Position numbers and translations under genes: made by a program. The notes beneath the pieces are model-generated. The model made no database searches. It saw only the letters and a program-made list of their open reading frames with translations, and was not told the DNA's origin. A stretch of DNA of 8,117 bases from an uncultured Selenomonadales bacterium (GTDB lineage Bacteria; Bacillota; Clostridia; Christensenellales; QALW01), in assembly GCA_905200615.1 (NCBI GenBank), contig CAJKLB010000063.1:1-8117 (forward strand). Direction: 5' to 3'. Below are positions 1 to 7,121 of this stretch, one piece after another (position 1 is the first letter of the stretch; every line of letters begins with the position of its first letter).

Positions 1-31
1 TGTAATTATAAAATATTAAAATAATTTTCTA

Positions 32-60
32 TTGACATATAATGCATTTATTGTTATTAT
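32..60 (+). promoter_or_regulatory. Near-consensus sigma-A promoter P1
   Basis: A perfect -35 box TTGACA lies at 32-37, followed by a 17-nt spacer and the -10 box TATTAT at 55-60 (five of six matches to TATAAT). Transcription would start near position 67. The first confident gene starts about 370 nt further on. P1 would therefore give a long leader, or it could serve the short frame at 82-198 or an unrecognised RNA. The surroundings are very AT-rich, which raises the chance of a fortuitous -10, but the -35 and the spacing are both optimal. Confidence 0.55.
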
Positions 61-81
61 ATAAAAAACTATATCAATGAA

Positions 82-198
82 ATGATTAATATTAATTATT
101 ATGTACAAAATTCAAATGGTTCGATGGTATGGAATTCAAGAAATTCCTATACTTTCACAGGTACCCGAGGAATAGAAAGCTTAAAAGCTAGATCATAA
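82..198 (+). CDS. Doubtful 38-residue open frame
   Basis: An ATG at 82 opens a frame of 38 codons ending with TAA at 196-198. It starts about 15 nt after the predicted start of transcription from P1. The second half reads like a real polar peptide with a plausible mix of residues (WNSRNSYTFTGTRG, then a basic end), while the first ten residues are A/T-driven Asn, Ile and Tyr. No Shine-Dalgarno sequence precedes the ATG, which argues against it. The frame also stays open upstream of the ATG, back to a TAA at 40-42. It could be a small peptide gene, the decayed 3' end of an older gene, or chance. I do not recognise the sequence. Confidence 0.2.
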   Translation: MININYYVQNSNGSMVWNSRNSYTFTGTRGIESLKARS

Positions 199-330
199 GA
201 AAACATCACATTAGTTTCCTAAATTAAAATGTGTTTGCAGCTAAAAATTAAGAAAGGATATCTTGAAAAATTATCATTTCTTTTTTAGATTTGTAAGGGG
301 TATATTATCATTCTATAAATTTTTATTTCT

Positions 331-347
331 AATACTTCACAAGTATT
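331..347. promoter_or_regulatory. Perfect 7-3-7 dyad, candidate operator
   Basis: AATACTT at 331-337 and AAGTATT at 341-347 are exact reverse complements separated by CAC. The right arm runs two bases into the -35 box of promoter P2 (346-351). A dyad just upstream of and touching the -35 is where a dimeric repressor or an activator such as a response regulator could bind. The sequence alone does not say which. No regulator gene is present in the window. The match is exact over 14 arm bases, but A/T bias makes chance dyads commoner here. Confidence 0.45.
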
Positions 348-374
348 GACAAACGAAATATCATCTACTACAAT
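346..374 (+). promoter_or_regulatory. Near-consensus sigma-A promoter P2 of the operon
   Basis: The -35 box is a perfect TTGACA at 346-351, the spacer is 17 nt, and the -10 box TACAAT at 369-374 matches five of six consensus bases. Transcription would start near 381, giving a leader of about 55 nt before the ATG at 436. This is the likeliest main promoter for the seven-gene cluster, since every downstream junction is 25 nt or less. The dyad at 331-347 overlaps its -35 and suggests regulation. Confidence 0.75.
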
Positions 375-419
375 TTAAAGTACAAGGGTTTAGATTCTTA
401 TTATTTTTTATCAATCACT

Positions 420-427
420 GGAGGAGG
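420..427 (+). promoter_or_regulatory. Strong ribosome binding site of the first gene
   Basis: GGAGGAGG lies 8 nt before the ATG at 436. The strong match and ideal spacing fix the start of the RCC1-repeat lipoprotein and suggest efficient translation of the first gene. Confidence 0.85.
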
Positions 428-435
428 AACGGAAT

Positions 436-1848
436 ATGAAAAAAGCACTCATCTTTTTCTTGTCCATACTGCTTCCCTTATGTACCGCCTGTCAAAACAA
501 TCTTTCACAAACACCCTCTGCCACTGTATTTACGGCAGCAGATTCACAGCCCAAAGTAAAAACACTGTATTGTAATGACAGTTATCACGGAGAAATATAT
601 GCTATACTGGAAAATGGGGATGTTTGGCGCTGGGGCAATTATTTTGACGCAGAAAAAAATAAAATCATGAACCGTTTGCTTCCGGAAAAAGTAACAATAG
701 AAGGATTGAATTTAAAAAACAACGTAAAAAAGATTTGCTTTTACAATGCCGCTACCTTCTTATTGCTGAATGACGGCGCTCTTTACTCATGGGGCGGAAA
801 CGATATCGGCGGCTGCTTAGGTGACGGTACTACAGAAAGCCGAAACACACCTCAAAAAATTTTAGATAATGTAAAAGATATTTTTAAAATCGGAACTTCT
901 TTGAATTCAACAGATTCCCAAAAGCAAAAAGAAGAGGAAGCACAAGAAACGACTCCGTTTCCGACGGGCGATTTATCCGGTCTTTCCCAAGAGGATCCTT
1001 CACCGACGGAAGCTATTGCTCAGGAAATGACACATTCTAAATATAATGTATCCGCCATGGGCGCCTTGACAAATAATAATGAATTATACGTTTGGGGATA
1101 TAACGGCATGGGAAATTTATGTACCGGTAATTTTGCTTCCGCGTCTTCACCTGTATTGCTGGAAACCGATGTATTGCGAGTATGCTCTTCAGGGGGAATG
1201 TGGACATCACCTATGTGGGTTATTAAAAACGACGGCACCGTGCTGAAAAAAGTGGACAGTGAAACAAATAGAGGAAACACATTGGTTCCCATGTTTAAAA
1301 TAGAAACACAAAATATTGCGGATATCGTTTCCTGTCAAGTTTCCTCCCATACACTTTTTGTTTTATATGATAACGGAGAGGTTATACGATATCGCTATTC
1401 CGACGGAGTTTCCTCTTCCCAAGTATTTGACAGCAATATAAAAGAAATGGCCACGGGAATTACTGAAAATATTTTTTTAAAAAATGATAATACTCTTTGG
1501 AAATTATCTATTGATCGCAACGCTTCTTTACAAAACGAAAAATACATACAAATTTCTTCAAACGTAAGCAAATTATATAACAGTGAATTTTACTCCGATA
1601 TGTCGGGCAATATATGCCGCTATGATATTCAAACACCTCTGATGTTGGATATTAATAATGCACTAAACATATGGGATATTACAAATAACGCGGGAACGTT
1701 TGTTTATCTCAGCAGCCCCGACGCCTATCTTTATTCTTGGGGAGCTTTTCCTTACGGATACAGTCCCTTGGGAATAGAACTGAATCCCGGCGAAACGGAA
1801 ATAGAAATGCCTGTGCAAATTCTGTTCCCGGCCGGCTGGAACAGTTAA
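436..1848 (+). CDS. RCC1-repeat beta-propeller lipoprotein
   Basis: The 470-residue protein starts with a signal peptide (KK, hydrophobic core at residues 4-15) and a candidate lipidated Cys19 in the context CTAC. The -3 residue of this lipobox is atypical, but a membrane-anchored surface lipoprotein is the best reading. The rest is built of RCC1-type repeats, with cores near residues 58-67 (GDVWRWG), 111-120 (ALYSWG, followed by GGCLGDGT), 211-221 (ELYVWG), 263-272, 310-319, 348-357, 387-396 and 426-436 (YLYSWG). The outer repeats are clear and the middle ones degenerate. Eight cores at roughly 38-53-residue spacing fit a seven- or eight-bladed propeller. Between the second and third cores lies an insert at about 155-203, first Lys/Glu-rich, then Pro/Ser/Thr-rich and probably disordered. 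RCC1 propellers usually mediate protein contacts. No enzyme motif is visible, so a binding or scaffold role beside the ABC transporter is inference. It is the first gene of the operon. Confidence 0.93.
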   Translation: MKKALIFFLSILLPLCTACQNNLSQTPSATVFTAADSQPKVKTLYCNDSYHGEIYAILENGDVWRWGNYFDAEKNKIMNRLLPEKVTIEGLNLKNNVKKICFYNAATFLLLNDGALYSWGGNDIGGCLGDGTTESRNTPQKILDNVKDIFKIGTSLNSTDSQKQKEEEAQETTPFPTGDLSGLSQEDPSPTEAIAQEMTHSKYNVSAMGALTNNNELYVWGYNGMGNLCTGNFASASSPVLLETDVLRVCSSGGMWTSPMWVIKNDGTVLKKVDSETNRGNTLVPMFKIETQNIADIVSCQVSSHTLFVLYDNGEVIRYRYSDGVSSSQVFDSNIKEMATGITENIFLKNDNTLWKLSIDRNASLQNEKYIQISSNVSKLYNSEFYSDMSGNICRYDIQTPLMLDINNALNIWDITNNAGTFVYLSSPDAYLYSWGAFPYGYSPLGIELNPGETEIEMPVQILFPAGWNS

Positions 1849-1873
1849 ATCATAAGAAGGATCAGGAGGATTT

Positions 1874-2686
1874 ATGAGAAAAATAGTTCTATTGCTTTTA
1901 ATTTTCAGTCTTTTGGTTTCCGTTTGTGCCTGCACACCAACCGGAACAGGGGATGCGGAAAACACAAACGGCGTACAGGCCACGCTGATTCCCCGCAGGA
2001 CTATGCCGCCTACGCCTGCGCCTACCTATACAACCTTTGTAGAAACGCAAAACGAAATCCTCTCTATGATTACTTTTGCAGAGGAAACGAAAGCAAAGGA
2101 AGAAAAAAGACAAGCTCCTGAAATTACAAGCCGCGGTAATTTCGAATCTGAAAATTATTACTATGTATTTGCCTCTAAAATTACCGATGGAAGTTATACT
2201 TCGTGTGTATATCAGTTAAAAAAAGAAGATAACGGTTACCGCCTGTTGCTCAGAGCAGATGCCAAAACGGGTGAAAACATCGCCAATGAATGCACCTATG
2301 ATTTTTTTACCGCTCAATTAAACGGTGAAACCGTATTTATTTCCGTGCTGTCTTCTGTTTACGGTTATTATATTACTGCAGATGACGGCTCACGAAAAGT
2401 AATGGAAGAATGCGAAACACCGGAAGATATTCTTTTACCAAATTATGAGCAAAAACGCACAAAACCAACCAAGCTTCAAATTGAATTCAGTGACGGTACT
2501 TTTTATGAACAATATCAGGACGGTATGCCTCTTTCTAAAATAATGCTTGCCCAAAAAGGAAGTCTGACAATTAAAAATCTTTCCGTCTGGGCCGGTACGC
2601 GTCGATTGACAAAGGCGGAAATTGTCAATTATCAGGTTCCTCAATATTACCACGTCAGGGAAGCTGTTTCCGTGTATGAATTTTGA
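1874..2686 (+). CDS. Lipoprotein of unknown family
   Basis: This 270-residue protein has a classic lipoprotein signal: RK, a long Leu/Val/Ile core at residues 4-17, then VCAC with Cys20 as the lipidated residue. Residues 21-55 are a Gly/Thr/Asn then Pro/Thr-rich tether. Residues 60-80 are charged and probably helical (LSMITFAEETKAKEEKR). From about 88 on the chain alternates short aromatic and beta-like segments with Gly/Asp turns, suggesting a compact beta-rich outer domain. Cysteines remain at 111, 140 and 180. The ATG has AGGAGG at 1864-1869, only 4 nt away, and a second AAGAAGG at 1854-1860. It starts 25 nt after the RCC1 gene, so co-transcription is likely. I recognise no family or active-site motif. 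A substrate-binding or accessory role for the transporter encoded downstream is inferred only from position. Confidence 0.9.
   Translation: MRKIVLLLLIFSLLVSVCACTPTGTGDAENTNGVQATLIPRRTMPPTPAPTYTTFVETQNEILSMITFAEETKAKEEKRQAPEITSRGNFESENYYYVFASKITDGSYTSCVYQLKKEDNGYRLLLRADAKTGENIANECTYDFFTAQLNGETVFISVLSSVYGYYITADDGSRKVMEECETPEDILLPNYEQKRTKPTKLQIEFSDGTFYEQYQDGMPLSKIMLAQKGSLTIKNLSVWAGTRRLTKAEIVNYQVPQYYHVREAVSVYEF
2605..2629. repeat. Perfect 8-bp inverted repeat inside the lipoprotein gene
   Basis: ATTGACAA at 2605-2612 and TTGTCAAT at 2622-2629 are exact reverse complements around a 9-nt loop. In RNA one more G-U pair (2604 with 2630) could extend the stem. It lies near the 3' end of the unknown lipoprotein gene, about 75 nt before the adaptor start. 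It is not followed by a T run, so it is not a terminator. It includes a TTGACA but has no good -10 at 17 nt. It may be a coding coincidence. Confidence 0.4.
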
Positions 2687-2692
2687 AAATGC

Positions 2693-2697
2693 AGGAG
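2693..2697 (+). promoter_or_regulatory. Ribosome binding site that sets the adaptor start
   Basis: AGGAG lies 6 nt before the ATG at 2704. The frame also offers a TTG at 2683, but that start would put seven extra residues before the signal peptide and overlap the previous stop codon. The ATG at 2704 immediately gives MKK plus a hydrophobic core, so it is preferred. Confidence 0.8.
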
Positions 2698-2703
2698 AAT
2701 ACC

Positions 2704-3720
2704 ATGAAAAAGACCCTTATCCTTGCCTGTATTCTGATAATCAGCTGTACATCAGGATGTGCTTTTTTTCCGGAAAGCACCTATAAAGAATTGGATCCTC
2801 CGTCCGTAGTGGACGCCGTTCATTTGCAGTATAATACGGCCAAAGCTGAACTTCGCACTTTAAGCGATATAAAAGAATTTACCGGTACTTTTGTATATTC
2901 CTATTACAAATGCTACACGATCAGTCAATTGCAAACGGAAGGCCTTCCTTCTTCCTTTGATCTTTTCGTGAGCGACGGTCAAACCGTTGAGGAAAACGCT
3001 TTGCTGATGCAGTTCAATACAACTGCCATCGATGAAACTATTGCCCATGCCAAAGTAAATGTGGCACAGTTTCAGCAAAACCTGAATAATATTGCCGATA
3101 AAAGCAGTGATGAATACGCGGTTGCCAAAGCTATATTGGAAGAAGCACAAGCTGTTCTTTCTTCTGCAGAGGAAAAACGTCAGCAATATTTTATTCGCGC
3201 GCCTTTCAGCGGTAAAATTCGGCTGAATTATACTTCCGCCGCTAATGAGGCGGAAAACGCGGTAAAAGAAGTAATCGTTTATCGGGATGACGGTATTTCC
3301 CTTGCGATCAATGCGGAAGATTTTACCCAAACATTAAAAGAGGGGGAGAGCGGAACCGTTACCAAGTTAGACGGCGCCAGCGTCACCGATATAACGGGGA
3401 CCGGTACCGTACGCAAGGCTCCGGTTTTCTTAGGAGACGGATATTCGGAAAATGATAAGTATTATTATATTGATGTTACCGGTGATTTCAGCTGCGATGA
3501 TACTGCTGTTTTTACTGTAATTTTGGATACGCATGAAAATGTGATTTGCGTCCCTGCCAGAGCGCTGAAACAATATAAATCCAATGAGTATTATCTGCGT
3601 CTTTTATCTTCTGACGGTATTACACGAACAGAAGTCATTGTAGAAGTAGGCATTATCAATTCGGATTATGCTGAAATCATAAGCGGCATCAGCGTAGGCG
3701 ATACTGTAATTTTAGGGTAA
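2704..3720 (+). CDS. HlyD/MacA-like membrane-fusion adaptor, predicted lipoprotein
   Basis: This 338-residue protein begins with MKK, a hydrophobic stretch at 5-13 and a candidate lipidated Cys19 (TSGC). The adaptor fold can be followed in order. Residues 81-104 are a lipoyl-like half-motif (FVSDGQTVEENALL). Residues 106-161 are a helical hairpin with a turn near 131-136. The returning lipoyl half has the hallmark IRAPFSGKI at 164-172, and beta-barrel segments fill about 190-275. The membrane-proximal domain ends in ISGISVGDTVILG (326-338), matching the usual adaptor C-terminus. The helical hairpin is short, about 25 residues per helix. In a Gram-positive cell there is no TolC channel to reach. 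It sits directly before the ABC permease gene (5 nt gap), the usual adaptor-transporter order. It likely stands on the outer face of the membrane, coupled to the permease. Family is confident; substrate is unknown. Confidence 0.92.
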   Translation: MKKTLILACILIISCTSGCAFFPESTYKELDPPSVVDAVHLQYNTAKAELRTLSDIKEFTGTFVYSYYKCYTISQLQTEGLPSSFDLFVSDGQTVEENALLMQFNTTAIDETIAHAKVNVAQFQQNLNNIADKSSDEYAVAKAILEEAQAVLSSAEEKRQQYFIRAPFSGKIRLNYTSAANEAENAVKEVIVYRDDGISLAINAEDFTQTLKEGESGTVTKLDGASVTDITGTGTVRKAPVFLGDGYSENDKYYYIDVTGDFSCDDTAVFTVILDTHENVICVPARALKQYKSNEYYLRLLSSDGITRTEVIVEVGIINSDYAEIISGISVGDTVILG

Positions 3721-3725
3721 ATGCC

Positions 3726-6458
3726 ATGATTTATTTAAGCTTAATGCGCATGCGAAAAAATAAAATGCTGATGCTCTCTCTGCTGATAGGAATTCTTTTA
3801 GCGGTAACCGCAGCCTGCATGATTCCCACATATTCTTCCGCACTTACCCAACGAATGCTTACTGCGTCATTAAAAACACAGCAGGAAGAAGGAAATCACC
3901 CCGGAGAATACACCTTTTCTCTTCCGTTTTCTACGATTGTAAAAGAAGATTTTACTGAAAATTATTCCTCTATTGTTTCTTCTGTAGATACGCTTTTTAT
4001 CAGCAAACTGCCTATGTCCTGTCTGTCATATTCGCAAAAGCTCTCTTCAAAAGAACTGATTTGTGAACGAGAAGATATCCAAAAAGTCAGCCAAACAAAA
4101 ATGCGTCTTGTATCTTATTCTCCTTTTACCTCTTTTAGTTTGCTTTACGGCGCTATGCCTCAACCTCGGACGGACGGTATCATTGAAGCGGTTATTACAA
4201 AAAACGCAGAAATCGCCAACGATATTACTGTAGGAAAAGAATATTTTTGCCATTTGAATCAACAGCAGGAAGGTGTCTATGTATTAGTGACCGGTGTCAT
4301 TGAACCGGAAACAGAGGGATATACGGATATCTATGATCCTCAAAATTTAAACGGTGTATTTTTATGTTCCTATAAGGATATGAGTATGTTCTTGCTGCCT
4401 AATGGATTGATTGAAGAATGCGGATTTCATGCCGTATTTGATTATTCCACGCTTACCATTGACCAAATGCCTATGGTTACCCAGATCAATCGCGAAGGGC
4501 AAAAATGGCTTACGTTTAACAGCGCGTCGGCCGATATTCCGAACGCTGATTTGTTCGAATCTTTTACGGAGAAAAAAAATACCGTAGAAACTTTGCTTAT
4601 CTTATTTGAACTCCCTCTTTTGTGCATGATTGCCATCTATCTTATTTTGATAAGCGGTATGGTAATAGAAAACGATAAAAATGAAATTGCGCTTTTACTT
4701 TCACGCGGCGCTACCAAACAAAAAATTCTGGGAGGCTATTTTGTTCAAAGCGGTATTTTAGCGATAAGTTCTCTGATTGCGGCGATTCCGCTTTCGCTTT
4801 TTATCGTTTCTTTTTTAGGAAATATCTCCGGCTTTATGGAATTTGAAAGCCGACAGGGTCTGGAAGAAAAATTTTCTTTTATAAGCCTTTTCTATGCCTT
4901 AGGGGCGGCTGTTTTCAGTATGACTGCCATGCTGCTTCCCTGTTTTCCCTTGCTGAAAACAAATACCGTCAAGGCCAAACAGCGCAAGCGTACTAAGCCG
5001 ATTTGGAAAAAATTATATTTAGATGTGCTCTGTTTAGTCATCGCCTTTTATGGATATTTCAGCTATACCCGCAGACAATCTAGTTTTCTGGCTATCGGCG
5101 GAGACAGTACGGCAATGCCTATTGACCCTATTGTTTTCTTTATGTTGTTTTTGTTTGCCATAGGAAGCGGTTTGTTGTTTTTACGGTTATATCAGCCTCT
5201 TTTAAAATTTATTTTTCGTTTGACCGGTAAAAAACTCTCTCCTGCCGCTTACTCGGGTATGATGCAAGCCGCGAACGGTGAAAACAAGCAGCAGGCGCTT
5301 ATGCTCTTTTTGATATTGACTTTGATTTTGAGTATTTTTTGCGCGAATTCCGCGCGCAGTATGAATACAAATATTCTTGACCGGATTTGTTATTCCGGCG
5401 GCGCTGATATTGTTGCTGATATTGATTGGAATACTTCCACTTTAGAGGATGCCTCTGTTACCGAAAAGGATGAGCTGAGCAAACCTTTTTTATTGAATAA
5501 TATTGAAGGAGTCTCCGTCGCTTCCAGAATCATTACCGGTTATAAACCAAAAGTGAATGATACGGAAATCAAGCTCATGGGCATTGATACCAAGGAATTT
5601 TCTGCTGTTGCATGGACCAGAGGAGATTTGAATGAAACGCACATGAATGCGTATCTTAACCTGTTAGGCAGCGAACCGATGGCCTGTATTATTTCCCAAA
5701 GCTTAGCGGAAGCATTATCTCTGCAAAAGGGGGATTCTCTTATATTAACTCCCACTGCTTCCAACAGACAAACCGTTACGCTGCTGGTATATGAAATTAT
5801 AGAATATTGGCCGACTTTTAACAGTCATACGGATAAACCGCTGCTGATAGCCAATAGAGCTTATCTGGATTATATGCTGCCCAACTTGGATTTTGATGCA
5901 TGGTTATCTTTAGAGGAAAACGCGGATACAGAAACGGTTTTGACACAACTTCGTTCCGTAGACTATACTTTCAACGATATATTTATACGCAGTGACGCTA
6001 TTGATAACGCAAACTATGAGCCATCGCGTCAAGCCACCAACGGTATTTTGACATTCAGTTTTTTAGCTGAATGTATCATTGCTTTCTGCGGATTTATTCT
6101 GTTCTGGATTCTTCAATTAAAGAAACGGACGCTTCAGTTAGCAACGCTTCATGCCATGGGTATGACTGAGAAGGAAAGTTTGAGTATGCTCGGAATCGAG
6201 CAAATGCTTTCCGGCTTTATCTCTATTGCCGTGGCTATTGTTTTAGCCTATTACGCAAGTAAATTATTTGTACCGGTAACAGCCGTAGCATTCAGCGCGC
6301 AGATGCAGGTTCCGCCTTTACGGGTAGTATTTGATAATACCGATTATTTAAAAATTTACGGTTTTATTATGCTGCTTTACTGCGTTTTGGCAGCGATAAC
6401 TCTTCCTTTCGTCCATCGGCTGCAGCCGGCTCAAGCCATTAAGCTCAGTGAGGAATAA
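3726..6458 (+). CDS. FtsX/MacB-type ABC permease, double-module form
   Basis: The 910-residue membrane protein shows about ten hydrophobic segments, near residues 14-34, 289-313, 341-362, 384-406, 429-446, 467-488, 523-541, 773-797, 829-848 and 876-896. Two long polar regions, 35-288 and 542-772, would be extracytoplasmic. After each comes an FtsX-type module: a helix, then a charged cytoplasmic stretch that contacts the ATPase (EIALLLSRGATKQKILGGY at 320-338; LATLHAMGMTEKESLSMLG at 805-823), then two more helices. The end PAQAIKL resembles the common C-terminus of these permeases. The chain therefore carries two permease halves and may act as a pseudo-dimer, unlike four-helix MacB. The ATG is preceded by a weak AGGG at 3714-3717; coupling to the adaptor gene 5 nt upstream probably helps. 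An out-of-frame ATG at 3721 stops after two codons. The partner ATPases are encoded just downstream. Transported or sensed substrate is unknown. Confidence 0.94.
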   Translation: MIYLSLMRMRKNKMLMLSLLIGILLAVTAACMIPTYSSALTQRMLTASLKTQQEEGNHPGEYTFSLPFSTIVKEDFTENYSSIVSSVDTLFISKLPMSCLSYSQKLSSKELICEREDIQKVSQTKMRLVSYSPFTSFSLLYGAMPQPRTDGIIEAVITKNAEIANDITVGKEYFCHLNQQQEGVYVLVTGVIEPETEGYTDIYDPQNLNGVFLCSYKDMSMFLLPNGLIEECGFHAVFDYSTLTIDQMPMVTQINREGQKWLTFNSASADIPNADLFESFTEKKNTVETLLILFELPLLCMIAIYLILISGMVIENDKNEIALLLSRGATKQKILGGYFVQSGILAISSLIAAIPLSLFIVSFLGNISGFMEFESRQGLEEKFSFISLFYALGAAVFSMTAMLLPCFPLLKTNTVKAKQRKRTKPIWKKLYLDVLCLVIAFYGYFSYTRRQSSFLAIGGDSTAMPIDPIVFFMLFLFAIGSGLLFLRLYQPLLKFIFRLTGKKLSPAAYSGMMQAANGENKQQALMLFLILTLILSIFCANSARSMNTNILDRICYSGGADIVADIDWNTSTLEDASVTEKDELSKPFLLNNIEGVSVASRIITGYKPKVNDTEIKLMGIDTKEFSAVAWTRGDLNETHMNAYLNLLGSEPMACIISQSLAEALSLQKGDSLILTPTASNRQTVTLLVYEIIEYWPTFNSHTDKPLLIANRAYLDYMLPNLDFDAWLSLEENADTETVLTQLRSVDYTFNDIFIRSDAIDNANYEPSRQATNGILTFSFLAECIIAFCGFILFWILQLKKRTLQLATLHAMGMTEKESLSMLGIEQMLSGFISIAVAIVLAYYASKLFVPVTAVAFSAQMQVPPLRVVFDNTDYLKIYGFIMLLYCVLAAITLPFVHRLQPAQAIKLSEE

Positions 6459-6461
6459 CGC

Positions 6462-7121
6462 ATGATCCGTACACAAAATATATGCAAAAACTTTAAAAAT
6501 GGTAATGATATCTTGCAGGTTTTAAAGGATATTACGATAGAATTAGATACGGGACTGAACATTCTTTGCGGCCGTTCCGGTTCGGGAAAGACCACATTGA
6601 TGAATATTCTGGCGGGATTGGATTTACCTACACAAGGAAAAGTGTGGATTAATCATCAAGATATTACTGAATTGAATTCTTCCGCGCTTGCTAAGCTGCG
6701 AAGAAAAACAATTGGTTTTGTGTTTCAGTCCGTAGCATTGCTGGGGCAAATGACCGCATATCAAAATGTGGAATTTGCCTGCCGATTGGCAGAATATCCG
6801 GCGGAAAAGGAAGAAATTCTTGCAATGCTTGAGTTTTTGGGATTGCGTCAGAAAGCCGGAAGCCTTCCTTCCGAACTTTCCGGCGGAGAGCAGCAACGGG
6901 TAGCTATCGCGCGGGCTTTGATTCATCGGCCTAAAATTTTGTTTGCTGACGAACCCACTGCTCAATTAGATTCTGCTTCGGCAGCGCATATTGCCCAGAC
7001 TTTCCAAAAGCTTGCCTTACAAAATGAAATTTGTATTCTTATGACCACGCATGATGCTTCTATTTTAGAATATGCCGGTGCCTTATGGAATATTGACAAC
7101 GGGCAGGTGACACGGGGATGA
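6462..7121 (+). CDS. ABC transporter ATPase 1 (MacB/LolD-like)
   Basis: This 219-residue nucleotide-binding protein is of the usual length for the MacB/LolD-type family. All motifs are present: Walker A GRSGSGKT at 37-44, Q-loop Gln89 (FVFQS), signature LSGGEQQ at 139-145, Walker B ILFADE at 159-164 with catalytic Glu164, D-loop AQLD at 167-170 (where GxLD is common), and H-loop His197. It should be a competent cytoplasmic ATPase. The start follows the permease stop by 3 nt and has GAGGA at 6450-6454 inside the permease 3' end, so translation is probably coupled. Its last four bases overlap the next ATPase gene. With two distinct ATPase genes and a double-module permease, a heterodimeric ATPase pair is the simplest model. 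Confidence 0.95.
   Translation: MIRTQNICKNFKNGNDILQVLKDITIELDTGLNILCGRSGSGKTTLMNILAGLDLPTQGKVWINHQDITELNSSALAKLRRKTIGFVFQSVALLGQMTAYQNVEFACRLAEYPAEKEEILAMLEFLGLRQKAGSLPSELSGGEQQRVAIARALIHRPKILFADEPTAQLDSASAAHIAQTFQKLALQNEICILMTTHDASILEYAGALWNIDNGQVTRG

Larger units (their letters stand above)
1..435. other. AT-rich upstream region without a convincing gene
   Basis: This stretch is visibly richer in A and T than the genes that follow. It contains two near-consensus promoters, a dyad at the second promoter, and a doubtful 38-codon frame, each listed separately. Other structure is weak. A hairpin at 127-152 pairs GGAATT with AATTCC and GTAT with ATAC around one bulged base. An imperfect A/T-only dyad joins 241-255 with 277-288 (12 pairs with a 3-nt bulge). 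The 9-mer ATTATCATT occurs at 270-278 and again at 304-312, which may be chance in such biased sequence. No terminator with a GC stem, tRNA or riboswitch-like pattern was recognised. Any gene to the left ends before the window begins. Confidence 0.7.

Noticed and set aside
241..288. Possible intrinsic terminator in the upstream region
   Set aside because: The stem is almost only A-T pairs with a bulge, and the T-rich part belongs to the stem rather than following it.
2683..2703. TTG start for the adaptor gene
   Set aside because: It would add seven polar residues before the signal peptide and overlap the previous stop codon. The ATG at 2704 has AGGAG 6 nt upstream.
2860..3330. Minus-strand open frame of 156 codons
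   Set aside because: It lies wholly opposite the adaptor gene, whose domain motifs are clear. It has no domain that I recognise.
5341..5355. GC-rich palindrome GCGCG-AATTC-CGCGC
   Set aside because: It lies in well-formed permease coding sequence (a transmembrane end), has only 5-bp arms and no context suggesting a site.
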